Shown: positions 1 through 7,231 of the stretch, piece after piece
Numbering within the stretch: position 1 is the stretch's first letter
How the letters are laid out: the number at the start of each line of letters is the position of its first letter
Translations under genes and position numbers: made by a program
Origin: an uncultured Clostridia bacterium
GTDB lineage: Bacteria; Bacillota; Clostridia; Oscillospirales; Ruminococcaceae
NCBI GenBank assembly: GCA_937891895.1
Contig: CALATN010000102.1
Location: forward strand, 1-12,220
Reading direction: 5' to 3'
Length of the DNA: 12,220 nt
The notes under the pieces: model-generated
Seen by the model: the letters and a program-made list of their open reading frames with translations, nothing else
Told to the model about the DNA's origin: nothing
Database searches by the model: none

Positions 1-716
1 TAGGCAGCTGCCGCAATTCTGTCGGGCATAACCGTGTATTCACAGCCGTGAAGCTTTTTCACGCCGTTTATTGTTATGCGGCTTCCGCCTGCACCGTGGA
101 TTTTTGCACCGCATCTGCATAGAAATTCCGCAAGGTCAATGATTTCGGGTTCACGTGCGGCATTGCTGATAACAGTTGTTCCCTCGGCAAGCACTGCCGC
201 AAGGATAATGTTTTCCGTTGCTCCGACCGACGGGAATGACAGCGTGATTTTCGCTCCCGTGAGACGTTTTTCAACTGAGCAGTCAAGTCCGCCGTACTCC
301 TCCCTGATACGCACGCCCATTTTCCGAAGTGCGGCGATATGTATGTCCACGGGACGAGGGCCAAGGTCACAGCCGCCCGGGAGAGAAAGCCTGCATTTTC
401 CCGCCCTTCCCAGCACAGCGCCGAGAAAGAATATTGAGGAGCGCATTTCCCTCATAAGCTCCTCAGGCACGGCCGAACAGGTTACGTTTTCGGGGTCAAT
501 CACTACAGAACTTCCGTCGTAGCCTGCCTTGCAGCCAAGGTATGTAAGTATCCGCATTGCGGAGTAAACGTCTGAAATTTTCGGGCAGTTATGGAGCACG
601 ACCTTTTCGCCGCACAGCACCGCTGCCGCCATAATTGGCAAAGCGGCATTCTTTGCGCCCTGAATACGGATTTCTCCGCCAAGTCTGTTGCCGCCCTTTA
701 TCACAAGCTTCTGCAT
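1..716 (-). CDS. murA: UDP-N-acetylglucosamine 1-carboxyvinyltransferase MurA, N-terminal part (cut by window edge)
   Basis: First committed step of peptidoglycan synthesis in the cytoplasm: transfer of enolpyruvate from phosphoenolpyruvate to UDP-GlcNAc. I translated 238 residues from the ATG at 716-714; the family is about 420 residues, so the C-terminal part lies beyond the left edge. Visible motifs are GAKN (residues 20-23, with the substrate-binding Lys22), the LPGGCDLGPRPVDIH loop with the active-site cysteine at residue 116, and MPDRIA near residue 230. The cysteine is the one fosfomycin alkylates; with Cys rather than Asp, the enzyme is predicted to be fosfomycin-sensitive. The start is supported by GGGAG eight bases upstream. 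It follows murG after a 66-base gap and is probably the next gene of the same operon. Whether a second murA paralogue exists elsewhere, as in many Firmicutes, cannot be seen here. Confidence 0.95.
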   Translation of the reverse strand, partial: MQKLVIKGGNRLGGEIRIQGAKNAALPIMAAAVLCGEKVVLHNCPKISDVYSAMRILTYLGCKAGYDGSSVVIDPENVTCSAVPEELMREMRSSIFFLGAVLGRAGKCRLSLPGGCDLGPRPVDIHIAALRKMGVRIREEYGGLDCSVEKRLTGAKITLSFPSVGATENIILAAVLAEGTTVISNAAREPEIIDLAEFLCRCGAKIHGAGGSRITINGVKKLHGCEYTVMPDRIAAAA

Positions 717-782
717 ACAAGCAGCTCCCTTACCGTTTTTTTATTATCTTATGCGGCAGGGGATTTTTTGTGCAGAAAGGGG

Positions 783-1919
783 TTAGTCCTTGTCAATAAG
801 GCGCTTTACAACAGCGTAAATTCTGTCAGGTGTGTCGTTTACGTAGGTTTCAGCGGCACGCTGTGCAAGTGTATTCAGCTTTTCGGGGTTGTCAATGAAT
901 TCCTTGACTTTTCCGATAAGCTTTTCGTCGGTAAGGTCTTTTTCCTCAATTACAACCGCCGCACCTGCTCGGCCTAAAACCATAGCGTTGTGGAACTGAT
1001 GATTTGCGGTAACATTCGGGGACGGAATAAGAATTGAAGCACGTCCCATAGCCTGAAGCTCGGAAATTGTCGAAGCACCGCTTCTGCATATGATAAGGTC
1101 AGCCGCCGCAAGGCAAACGTCCATATTGTGTATGTATTCGCTTACGATAAGGCTGTCGTCGTTTTCGTAGTCAATGCCTGCATCAGCAAGATTTTTCGGG
1201 AGAGTATCCTTGCCCATTTTGCCGTAGCCGTGAATGTGGTTCACGGGGATGTTTTCAGCCTTTTCCCACTTGATAAGTGCCTCGGCACCCGTGTTTATAG
1301 CTCCTGCACCAAGGCTTCCGCCGAAGCTGAAAATACAAAGCTTGTCATCAAGGCCAAGCTTCTTCTTTGCTTCACTTCTTGAAAGACCGTCAGTGGAAAA
1401 TCCAGCTCTTACAGGAAGTCCTGTGATAGTGTATTTTGCGCAGGTATCGAGGTGCTGAGCAGCTTCTTCAACGGTAAGCATAACCTCGTTTACTTTCTTT
1501 GCGAGAAGTCTGTTGGTAATTCCGGGGAAAGCGTTCTGCTCGTGAATTGCAGTGGGAATACCCATCTGAACAGCCTTTGCAAGAATAGGGTAGCTTACAT
1601 AGCCGCCAGTACCGATTACAACATCGGGCTTGAAATCGGAGATGATTTTCTTAGCACGGCTTCCCGACATAGCAAGATAGCTTGCCGCCTTTACGTTGCG
1701 GATGATATTTTCGGGATTGATTTTTCTCTGAAAGCCGCTTACCTTGATAGGAGCAAAGTTGTATCCCGCTTTCGGAATAAGGGTAGCCTCCATACCGTTT
1801 GGTGTGCCCGCAAAGAGAAATTCAGCGTCAGGGTGATGCTGCTTTATGATTGAAGCAATGGCAAGAGCAGGGTTGATGTGTCCGCCTGTGCCGCCGCCTG
1901 CAAGCAGAACTTTGAGCAT
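783..1919 (-). CDS. murG: UDP-GlcNAc:undecaprenyl-PP-MurNAc-pentapeptide GlcNAc transferase MurG
   Basis: Converts lipid I to lipid II by adding GlcNAc on the inner face of the cytoplasmic membrane (GT28 family, GT-B fold). The 378 residues are slightly longer than the E. coli enzyme but in the family range. Visible motifs are the N-terminal glycine loop GGGTGGH (residues 8-14), GTGGYVSYP (about 103-111), HEQN (126-129), the second-domain loop FGGSLGA (199-205), and the UDP-GlcNAc-binding stretch RSGASTISEL (279-288) followed by NHQ at 306-308. The family usually has RAGA here, so Ser280 is a mild variation. The start has AAAGGA about ten bases upstream, and the gene begins 25 bases after the ftsW stop. 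Its place between ftsW and murA fits a lipid II synthesis and flipping/polymerising block. I see no truncation or frameshift. Confidence 0.97.
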   Translation of the reverse strand: MLKVLLAGGGTGGHINPALAIASIIKQHHPDAEFLFAGTPNGMEATLIPKAGYNFAPIKVSGFQRKINPENIIRNVKAASYLAMSGSRAKKIISDFKPDVVIGTGGYVSYPILAKAVQMGIPTAIHEQNAFPGITNRLLAKKVNEVMLTVEEAAQHLDTCAKYTITGLPVRAGFSTDGLSRSEAKKKLGLDDKLCIFSFGGSLGAGAINTGAEALIKWEKAENIPVNHIHGYGKMGKDTLPKNLADAGIDYENDDSLIVSEYIHNMDVCLAAADLIICRSGASTISELQAMGRASILIPSPNVTANHQFHNAMVLGRAGAAVVIEEKDLTDEKLIGKVKEFIDNPEKLNTLAQRAAETYVNDTPDRIYAVVKRLIDKD

Positions 1920-1944
1920 ATATATACATTCCTTTCGAAGTTAT

Positions 1945-3171
1945 TTACGGTTTGATAATTGATTGCCTTGAGATGTTCAGAACAATTCCCATCTGTCCAA
2001 GCTGCATTACAAGAGCCGTGCCGCCGTAGCTGAAAAACGGCAGAGAAACACCCGTGTTCGGTATTGTGTTTGTTACAACGGCAATATTCAGCAATGCCTG
2101 CAAGCCGATTTGCACGGTAAGTCCGAGAGCGACCATCATTCCGAATTTGTCAGGTGCTTTTGAAGCGATGTAAAGTCCTCTGAACACAAGAAGCAGGAAA
2201 AGTATAATAACCATTACTGCACCCACAAAGCCCAGTTCCTCGCATACAACAGCGAAAACGAAGTCGTTCTTTGCTTCGGGGAGATATAGGAATTTCTGAC
2301 GGGAGTTGCCGAGACCAAGACCGAAAATTCCGCCTGAGCCTATGGCAATAAGGCTGTTTCTTGTCTGCCAGGTTACGTCCGCATATTCTGCATTGAACGG
2401 GTCAAGCCAGGAAATGAAGCGCTTGCCGAAGTAACTGAAGCCTCTTGTTTCGGCAAGGTAGAAAACTACGCCTGCCAGTCCCGCAAGACCTGTTATAGCA
2501 AGTGCGGCAAGGTGAATTAAGTTTGTACCGCCCACAAACATCATTATCAGACCGATTGCGCAGATGATAAGTGTACCCGAAAGGTGGGGCTGCTGCATCA
2601 TAAGAGCCGCAACAACAATCAGCACCAGCATAAAAGGGATAATACCGAATCTGAACTGCTTCAGCTTGGAGTAGTTGACGGAAATAATATACGCAAAAAG
2701 AAGGATAATTGCAAGCTTCATCAGCTCGGAAGGCTGGAAAGCAGGGATACCGGGAAATTTAATCCAGCGGTAGGAGTTGTTGTGAGGGTCGGCAAAGGGT
2801 CCGCCGAGGCAAAGCAGAAGAAGTATGATGCAGGCAATGAAAAAGATATATATCAGAACAGGAAATCTTGTGATAATATGATAATCAAATGACGCCGCAA
2901 CGAACATTACAATAAGTCCGAGTCCTGCCATCTGAAGCTGATTTTTAACGTAGTCGGTACCTGTTCCGCCCTCGGCAATTGCCCAGGCATAGCCTGCGGA
3001 GAACATCATGATAATTCCCATTACAAGAAGAATCATAACGATAAGCAGAAAGGGGTAATCTATAGGGCCCATAGGGACTTTTTCGGTGTAGCCCTTTGAC
3101 GTGCCGTCAGCGTTCAGCTTTTTGTTTCTGGCACGTTTTTTTCCGTTAGGTACGGCATTTGCTGTTGCCAT
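1945..3171 (-). CDS. ftsW: Septal peptidoglycan polymerase FtsW (SEDS family)
   Basis: Polytopic membrane glycosyltransferase that polymerises lipid II at the division site with a cognate class B PBP. The 408 residues begin with a basic cytoplasmic tail of about 35 residues (many Lys/Arg), followed by some ten hydrophobic segments. SEDS signatures are clear: QPSEL (146-150), LDPF (256-259), GLGLGNSRQKFLYLPEA (about 284-300), NDFVFAVVCEELG with the conserved catalytic aspartate at about 303, and IPNTGVSLPFFSYGG (370-384) before the last helix. The start ATG has GAGGAG seven bases upstream. It begins 35 bases after mraY, exactly where many clusters carry murD. The paralogues RodA and SpoVE are alternatives by fold; the dcw location and partner PBP favour FtsW, and in spore formers this position can be called spoVE. 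Confidence 0.93.
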   Translation of the reverse strand: MATANAVPNGKKRARNKKLNADGTSKGYTEKVPMGPIDYPFLLIVMILLVMGIIMMFSAGYAWAIAEGGTGTDYVKNQLQMAGLGLIVMFVAASFDYHIITRFPVLIYIFFIACIILLLLCLGGPFADPHNNSYRWIKFPGIPAFQPSELMKLAIILLFAYIISVNYSKLKQFRFGIIPFMLVLIVVAALMMQQPHLSGTLIICAIGLIMMFVGGTNLIHLAALAITGLAGLAGVVFYLAETRGFSYFGKRFISWLDPFNAEYADVTWQTRNSLIAIGSGGIFGLGLGNSRQKFLYLPEAKNDFVFAVVCEELGFVGAVMVIILFLLLVFRGLYIASKAPDKFGMMVALGLTVQIGLQALLNIAVVTNTIPNTGVSLPFFSYGGTALVMQLGQMGIVLNISRQSIIKP

Positions 3172-3206
3172 TATAATTCTCCTCTCGTGAAAGTATCAGT
3201 GAATAA

Positions 3207-4217
3207 TCATAGGTTGTAGATAAGGTTAGCCGCCACACCTGCAAGGAGAGCAACTGATGAAAATGTAATAACGATTTTGTATTCGGAAAAACCGCTGAGT
3301 TCGAAGTGGTGGTGGATAGGGGACATCTTGAAAAGACGCTTGCCCTTTGTAGCCTTGAAGTAAAGCACCTGAATTACAACGGACAGTGCTTCAAGGATAT
3401 ACACGATTGCAACAAGTGCAAGGAGCAGGTGCTGGTGTGTTACAAAGCCGAGAGCACATACCGCACCGCCCAGGAACATTGAACCTGTGTCGCCCATAAA
3501 TACCTTTGCGGGGTGCAAATTCCATATAAGGAAGCCAAGACAGCCGCCTGCAAGAGCCATGCCGAAAATGGAGTATTCCCAGATACCCATTGATGCGCAG
3601 AGCATTACGAAGGAAAGTCCCACGATAACGGTTACCGAGCCGCAGAGGCCGTCGATACCGTCGGTAAGGTTAACCGCATTTGTCAGGAATACGAGATATA
3701 AAATCATTATCACATAGTAGAAAATTCCGAAATCAATGTCGCCGAAGAACGGGAAGGTGATTTTTGTGGAGGTGTCGCCAAGGAGATAAAGTGCCGCAAG
3801 GAATGCAGCACTGATAGTAAACTGCATAACCATTTTCTGCTTTGCTTTAAGTCCGAGATTCTGCTTCTTTACAGCCTTTGTGTAGTCGTCAATAAAGCCG
3901 ATGCCCGCGTTGAGAAGCGCGTAGGCAAAGCCTGCAAGAAGTCTGTAAAGCCCCGTGTTATCGGGAATTGCAGTTGGGTCAGCGGACTTGAAGCGGTAGA
4001 TAGCGTAACCTACTGCAAGAGCAACCGTCGTGCCGATAATGAACATAAAGCCGCCCATCATCGGAGTACCCTGCTTATCCTTGTGCCACTTCGGACCGTC
4101 CTCATAAATAGTCTGTCCGAAATGAAGCTTTTTAAGCAGCGGAATGAGAAATTTTCCCGTAATTGCTGAAATTGCAAAAGCAGTCAGCGCAACAATAAGA
4201 TTTATCCAGAATGGCAT
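3207..4217 (-). CDS. mraY: Phospho-MurNAc-pentapeptide translocase MraY (lipid I synthase)
   Basis: Integral membrane enzyme that transfers phospho-MurNAc-pentapeptide from the UDP precursor to undecaprenyl phosphate, making lipid I. From the ATG at 4217-4215 it is 336 residues with about ten membrane helices. Visible motifs are the DDYTK stretch with paired aspartates at 110-111 and Lys114, NLTDGIDGL (183-191), FMGDTGS (240-246) and the MSPIHHHFE histidine motif (298-306), all hallmarks of the active site. The open frame extends 30 codons further upstream into murE-murF, but that extension is hydrophilic and unlike MraY. The chosen start has GGAGGA six bases before it, just after the upstream stop. 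The gene starts 13 bases after that stop, implying translational coupling. MraY is the target of nucleoside antibiotics such as tunicamycin-type inhibitors. Confidence 0.97.
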   Translation of the reverse strand: MPFWINLIVALTAFAISAITGKFLIPLLKKLHFGQTIYEDGPKWHKDKQGTPMMGGFMFIIGTTVALAVGYAIYRFKSADPTAIPDNTGLYRLLAGFAYALLNAGIGFIDDYTKAVKKQNLGLKAKQKMVMQFTISAAFLAALYLLGDTSTKITFPFFGDIDFGIFYYVIMILYLVFLTNAVNLTDGIDGLCGSVTVIVGLSFVMLCASMGIWEYSIFGMALAGGCLGFLIWNLHPAKVFMGDTGSMFLGGAVCALGFVTHQHLLLALVAIVYILEALSVVIQVLYFKATKGKRLFKMSPIHHHFELSGFSEYKIVITFSSVALLAGVAANLIYNL

Positions 4218-4223
4218 AAACAA

Positions 4224-4229
4224 TCCTCC
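4224..4229 (-). promoter_or_regulatory. Ribosome binding site that decides the mraY start
   Basis: GGAGGA on the minus strand sits six bases before the ATG at 4217-4215 and directly follows the TGA stop of murE-murF (4233-4231). It rules out the longer in-frame start at 4307, which would overlap murE-murF by 77 bases and has no MraY-like sequence. The placement suggests that ribosomes finishing murE-murF re-initiate at mraY. Confidence 0.8.
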
Positions 4230-4230
4230 A

Positions 4231-7113
4231 TCAGCAGTCCTTGTAGAATTCCTCGATAAGCTCCTCAAGGTGCATACCCCTGCTTGCCTTGAAAAGTACG
4301 ATGTCATCAGGTCTGAATTTGTATTTCATAAAGTTGAGTATGATTTTGGGTTCTTCCGAGTGGGCAGGGTGAAGTCCAAGTTCATCGGCACGGTCAGCCA
4401 TAAACTTTGAGTTCTTACCGTAGCAGACAAGCACGTCAACGCCCTTTTTAGCGGCATATTCGCCGACCTTTGCGTGATATTCGGGAGCATTTTCGCCCAG
4501 CTCCAGCATATCACCCAGTACGGCAATTCTTCTTCCGTCCTTCTTTGGTTTCATCTCGCAGAGCACGTCGATTGCCGCTTCCATTGATGTAGGGGAAGCA
4601 TTGTAGCAGTCCACGATAATTGTCTGATTTCCACGCTTCTGTACGTGCTGACGGAGTGAGTCAGGCTGGTAGCCGCTGAGCATTTCCGCCGCAGAAACAG
4701 GGTCACAGCCGCCCTTTACCGCAACAGCAATTGCCGCAAGAGCGTTGTAGATATTGTGCTTTCCGAGGCAGAAAAGCGTAACGTCGCAGATGATTTCGCC
4801 GCCGCGTACAACGTTGAAATGCATACGGTCAGGCTTTGTAACAATATCTGTCGCACGGTAATCGCACTTTGGGTTGTCGATACCGTAGGTAACTATCTCA
4901 CGGTAGCCGTCGTACTCCTCTTTAAGTGGGAAAAGGAGCGGGTCGTCGCCGCAGACAACAAGGGGAGCATTGCGGTCAGCACCCTTGAGAATTTCAAGCT
5001 TTGCCTCAAGGATACCCTCCTGTGAGCCAAGATTTTCAATGTGTGAAAAACCGATATTTGTGATAACGCAGATATTCGGGTTTGCAGTTCTTGAAAGACG
5101 TTCGATTTCGCCGAAATGGTTCATACCCATTTCCAGCACAGCCGCCGTGCAGGTGTGGTTCATTTTGAAAATGGTAAACGGCAGACCGATTTCATTGTTG
5201 TGGTTGCCCACGGTCTTGTGTACGCCGTGCTTGCAGGAAAGAGCAAGAGCAATCATTTCCTTTGTGGTTGTCTTGCCGACGCTTCCCGTTACACCTACAA
5301 CAACAGGCTTGAACTTGCCCCTGAAATATCTTGCAAGGTCAAGAAGCACCTTGCGGGTATTCTTTACAACAATGCAGGGTACGTCAGTAAGTGTACGCTC
5401 AGTAAGCGCACATACCGCACCCATTTCAACGGCGTGTTTTGCGTAATCGTGGCCGTCAAAGCGTTCGCCCTTGATTGCAACAAAAATACCGCCGGGAATA
5501 ATATTTCTCGTGTCTGAGAAAATTGCCGACATTGGCACACCACGGTCATAATTCCTGATTGAGAAAGGCTTGCCGCCTGTTACGTCCATAATTTCATTTA
5601 TCGTAACCATTTCCTCAACATCAGGGTCATAGCGCTTTCTTATATAGCTGTTCATAACCTCCCTGACAATTTCACGTTCGTCAAAGTGGATATGAACGTT
5701 GTCCTTCAGAATCTGATAATCCTCGTGACCCTTGCCTGCAAGAACAATGATATCGCCCTTTTCGGCAATTGTTACAGCACGTCGGATAGCAGCCTTACGG
5801 TCGGTAATACGGATATAAGGCTTTGTAAAGCTGAGTCCCTCAATGATATCGTCAATGATAGCCTCAGGGTCTTCATTTCTCGGGTTGTCGGAAGTGATAA
5901 CCAGCAAATCAGCGTGCTTTTCAGCAGCCTTTGCCATAAGCGGACGCTTTGTCCTGTCACGGTCACCGCCGCAGCCGAAAAGGCAGATAAGTCTGCCCTT
6001 GCAGTTTTCCTTGATATTCGGAAGCATATTTTCCAGTGCATCAGGGGAGTGGGCGTAGTCGCAGATTACAAGGAAATCCTTGCCTGTTGGGATAAACTCA
6101 CAGCGTCCCTTTACTCCGCTGAAATTTGTGATAGCGTTGGAAATTGCAGTAATTGTGAAATTAAGCTTGATAGCGGCAGCAATAGCCTGAACAGCGTTGA
6201 GAACATTGTAGCTGCCCATCATATGGAGAGTGAACGGGTGACTCTTTGCACCTGCTGTAATCCAGAACTTTGTTACCTTGCCGTCAAAGTGGATTTTGCT
6301 GCCCGTAATATCAGCCTTCTGACCGCTGATTGAACAGGAAATGCACTCCAGTCCCTTTTCCTTCATCTCGTCGTAAAGACGCAGACCATACTGGTCATCA
6401 ATGTTGATGATTGCGGTTTCACAGTGGTCGGTGAAAAGCTTTTTCTTTGCCTCGTAGTAGCTTTCCATATTACCGTGGTAGTCAAGGTGGTCCTGGGTAA
6501 GATTTGTAAAAATACCGATACGGAACATAGCAGGACCGATGCGATTCTGCTCAAGTGCAAAGGAGGAAACCTCCATTACAACGCAGTCACAGCCTGCCTT
6601 TGCCATTTCGTAGAAAAGCTTGTAAAGCTCATAAACACGGGGAGTTGTAGGGGTTGAGCCGTCTGTTTCAACAGGAGTGCCATTGATGAGTGCGCCTGTC
6701 GTGCCGATAAAGCCGACACGGTGACCCTTTGAAGCAAGAATATCCTTAATCATCGTGGCAAGAGTAGTCTTGCCGTTTGTACCTGTTACACCGATAAGCT
6801 TCATACGGCGCTCAGGGTGATTGAACCAGATTGCACAGAGGTGACCGTAGAAGGCACGGGAGTCGCTGACGATAATCTGATTTTCAATACCAAGGTCTTC
6901 CTCGGTAACAACGCAGAGAGCACCCTTGTCAAGCATATCCTCGGCAAAGTCGTGGCCGTCAAAGCGTGTTCCTCTCACGCAGATGAAAATGTAGCCTTCC
7001 TTTACTTCATTTGTGTTGTCAGTGATGCCTTCCACAACGGAAAGCTTGTTGTGTATTTTAGTCTGAAGCGGCATAGCCTTTTTCGCTTCTTCAATAAGCT
7101 CGTCAAGTCGCAT
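4231..7113 (-). CDS. murE-murF: Bifunctional MurE-MurF ligase (UDP-MurNAc-tripeptide synthetase fused to D-Ala-D-Ala ligase)
   Basis: One 960-residue protein carrying two successive ATP-dependent Mur ligases. Residues 1 to about 488 are MurE: P-loop GVTGTNGKTT (108-117), the AK..LF stretch with the likely carbamylated Lys223, GRCE (336-339), YAHSPDAL (353-360) and DNPR (409-412), the motif of meso-diaminopimelate-adding enzymes as opposed to lysine-adding ones. Residues about 502-960 are MurF: a SDTR motif (533-536), P-loop TGSVGKTTTK (609-618), EMGMNHFGEI (661-670), GNHNNEIG (636-643), NASPTSMEAA (838-847) and GDMLELG (867-873). A short charged linker (about 489-501) joins them. The start at 7113 has AGAGGAG eight bases upstream; a longer frame to 7188 runs through a hairpin and is unlikely. 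No internal stop or frameshift is seen, so the fusion looks genuine. The product would carry UDP-MurNAc-dipeptide to pentapeptide. Confidence 0.95.
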   Translation of the reverse strand: MRLDELIEEAKKAMPLQTKIHNKLSVVEGITDNTNEVKEGYIFICVRGTRFDGHDFAEDMLDKGALCVVTEEDLGIENQIIVSDSRAFYGHLCAIWFNHPERRMKLIGVTGTNGKTTLATMIKDILASKGHRVGFIGTTGALINGTPVETDGSTPTTPRVYELYKLFYEMAKAGCDCVVMEVSSFALEQNRIGPAMFRIGIFTNLTQDHLDYHGNMESYYEAKKKLFTDHCETAIINIDDQYGLRLYDEMKEKGLECISCSISGQKADITGSKIHFDGKVTKFWITAGAKSHPFTLHMMGSYNVLNAVQAIAAAIKLNFTITAISNAITNFSGVKGRCEFIPTGKDFLVICDYAHSPDALENMLPNIKENCKGRLICLFGCGGDRDRTKRPLMAKAAEKHADLLVITSDNPRNEDPEAIIDDIIEGLSFTKPYIRITDRKAAIRRAVTIAEKGDIIVLAGKGHEDYQILKDNVHIHFDEREIVREVMNSYIRKRYDPDVEEMVTINEIMDVTGGKPFSIRNYDRGVPMSAIFSDTRNIIPGGIFVAIKGERFDGHDYAKHAVEMGAVCALTERTLTDVPCIVVKNTRKVLLDLARYFRGKFKPVVVGVTGSVGKTTTKEMIALALSCKHGVHKTVGNHNNEIGLPFTIFKMNHTCTAAVLEMGMNHFGEIERLSRTANPNICVITNIGFSHIENLGSQEGILEAKLEILKGADRNAPLVVCGDDPLLFPLKEEYDGYREIVTYGIDNPKCDYRATDIVTKPDRMHFNVVRGGEIICDVTLFCLGKHNIYNALAAIAVAVKGGCDPVSAAEMLSGYQPDSLRQHVQKRGNQTIIVDCYNASPTSMEAAIDVLCEMKPKKDGRRIAVLGDMLELGENAPEYHAKVGEYAAKKGVDVLVCYGKNSKFMADRADELGLHPAHSEEPKIILNFMKYKFRPDDIVLFKASRGMHLEELIEEFYKDC

Positions 7114-7121
7114 AATTTCAA

Positions 7122-7128
7122 CTCCTCT
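7122..7128 (-). promoter_or_regulatory. Ribosome binding site that decides the murE-murF start
   Basis: AGAGGAG on the minus strand lies eight bases before the ATG at 7113-7111. The open frame continues to an ATG at 7188, but those 25 extra codons run through hairpin A and are not MurE-like, so the shorter start is preferred. Confidence 0.8.
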
Positions 7129-7170
7129 GTATAATTTCATCTGCAATGCAAGTTGGATTGCCACGTAAAC

Positions 7171-7205
7171 TCCGATGTTTTTTCGCAATGCGAAAAAAAC
7201 TCGGA
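7171..7205. other. Hairpin A in the PBP-murE gap (interrupted inverted repeat)
   Basis: On the plus strand, TTTTTTCGCA (7178-7187) and TGCGAAAAAA (7189-7198) are exact reverse complements around one base. Two unpaired or poorly paired bases on each side separate them from an outer 5-bp stem, TCCGA (7171-7175) with TCGGA (7201-7205). In the operon RNA the structure lies directly after hairpin B and ends about 58 bases before the murE start. There is no U tract after it in the operon direction, so it is not itself a classical terminator. Possible roles are an attenuation partner of hairpin B, an RNA processing site, or part of a dispersed palindromic repeat. Confidence 0.6.
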
Positions 7206-7231
7206 AACGAACGCTTGCGTTCGTTTTTTTT
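7205..7231. terminator. Terminator-like hairpin B just after the PBP stop codon
   Basis: AAACGAACGC (7205-7214) and GCGTTCGTTT (7217-7226) form a perfect 10-bp stem around two bases (in practice a slightly larger loop), followed on the plus strand by TTTTT to 7231. Read on the plus strand it looks like a canonical intrinsic terminator, although no plus-strand gene ends here. Read in the operon direction, the stem follows the TAA of the PBP gene and is followed by TTTCCGAG and then seven T, which are also the first arm of hairpin A. It could act as a partial terminator or attenuator between the PBP gene and murE-murF, or as a bidirectional terminator blocking antisense transcripts. Strength and direction cannot be decided from sequence alone. 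Confidence 0.5.

Noticed and set aside
743..776. A promoter for murA in the murG-murA gap
   Set aside because: GATAAT (748-743) resembles a -10 element, but no acceptable -35 lies 16-18 bases upstream.
4218..4307. An N-terminal extension of mraY by 30 codons (ATG at 4307)
   Set aside because: It overlaps the end of murE-murF in another frame, is not hydrophobic or MraY-like, and lacks a ribosome binding site; GGAGGA six bases before the ATG at 4217 decides the start.
5686..6333. Long plus-strand open frames opposite murE-murF and other genes (this one of 215 codons)
   Set aside because: They lie antisense to clearly conserved genes, encode no recognisable family and have no proper start signals; they are by-products of the codon pattern of the real genes.
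7114..7188. A 25-codon upstream extension of murE
   Set aside because: It runs through hairpin A, has no MurE similarity, and the ATG at 7113 has AGAGGAG at ideal spacing.
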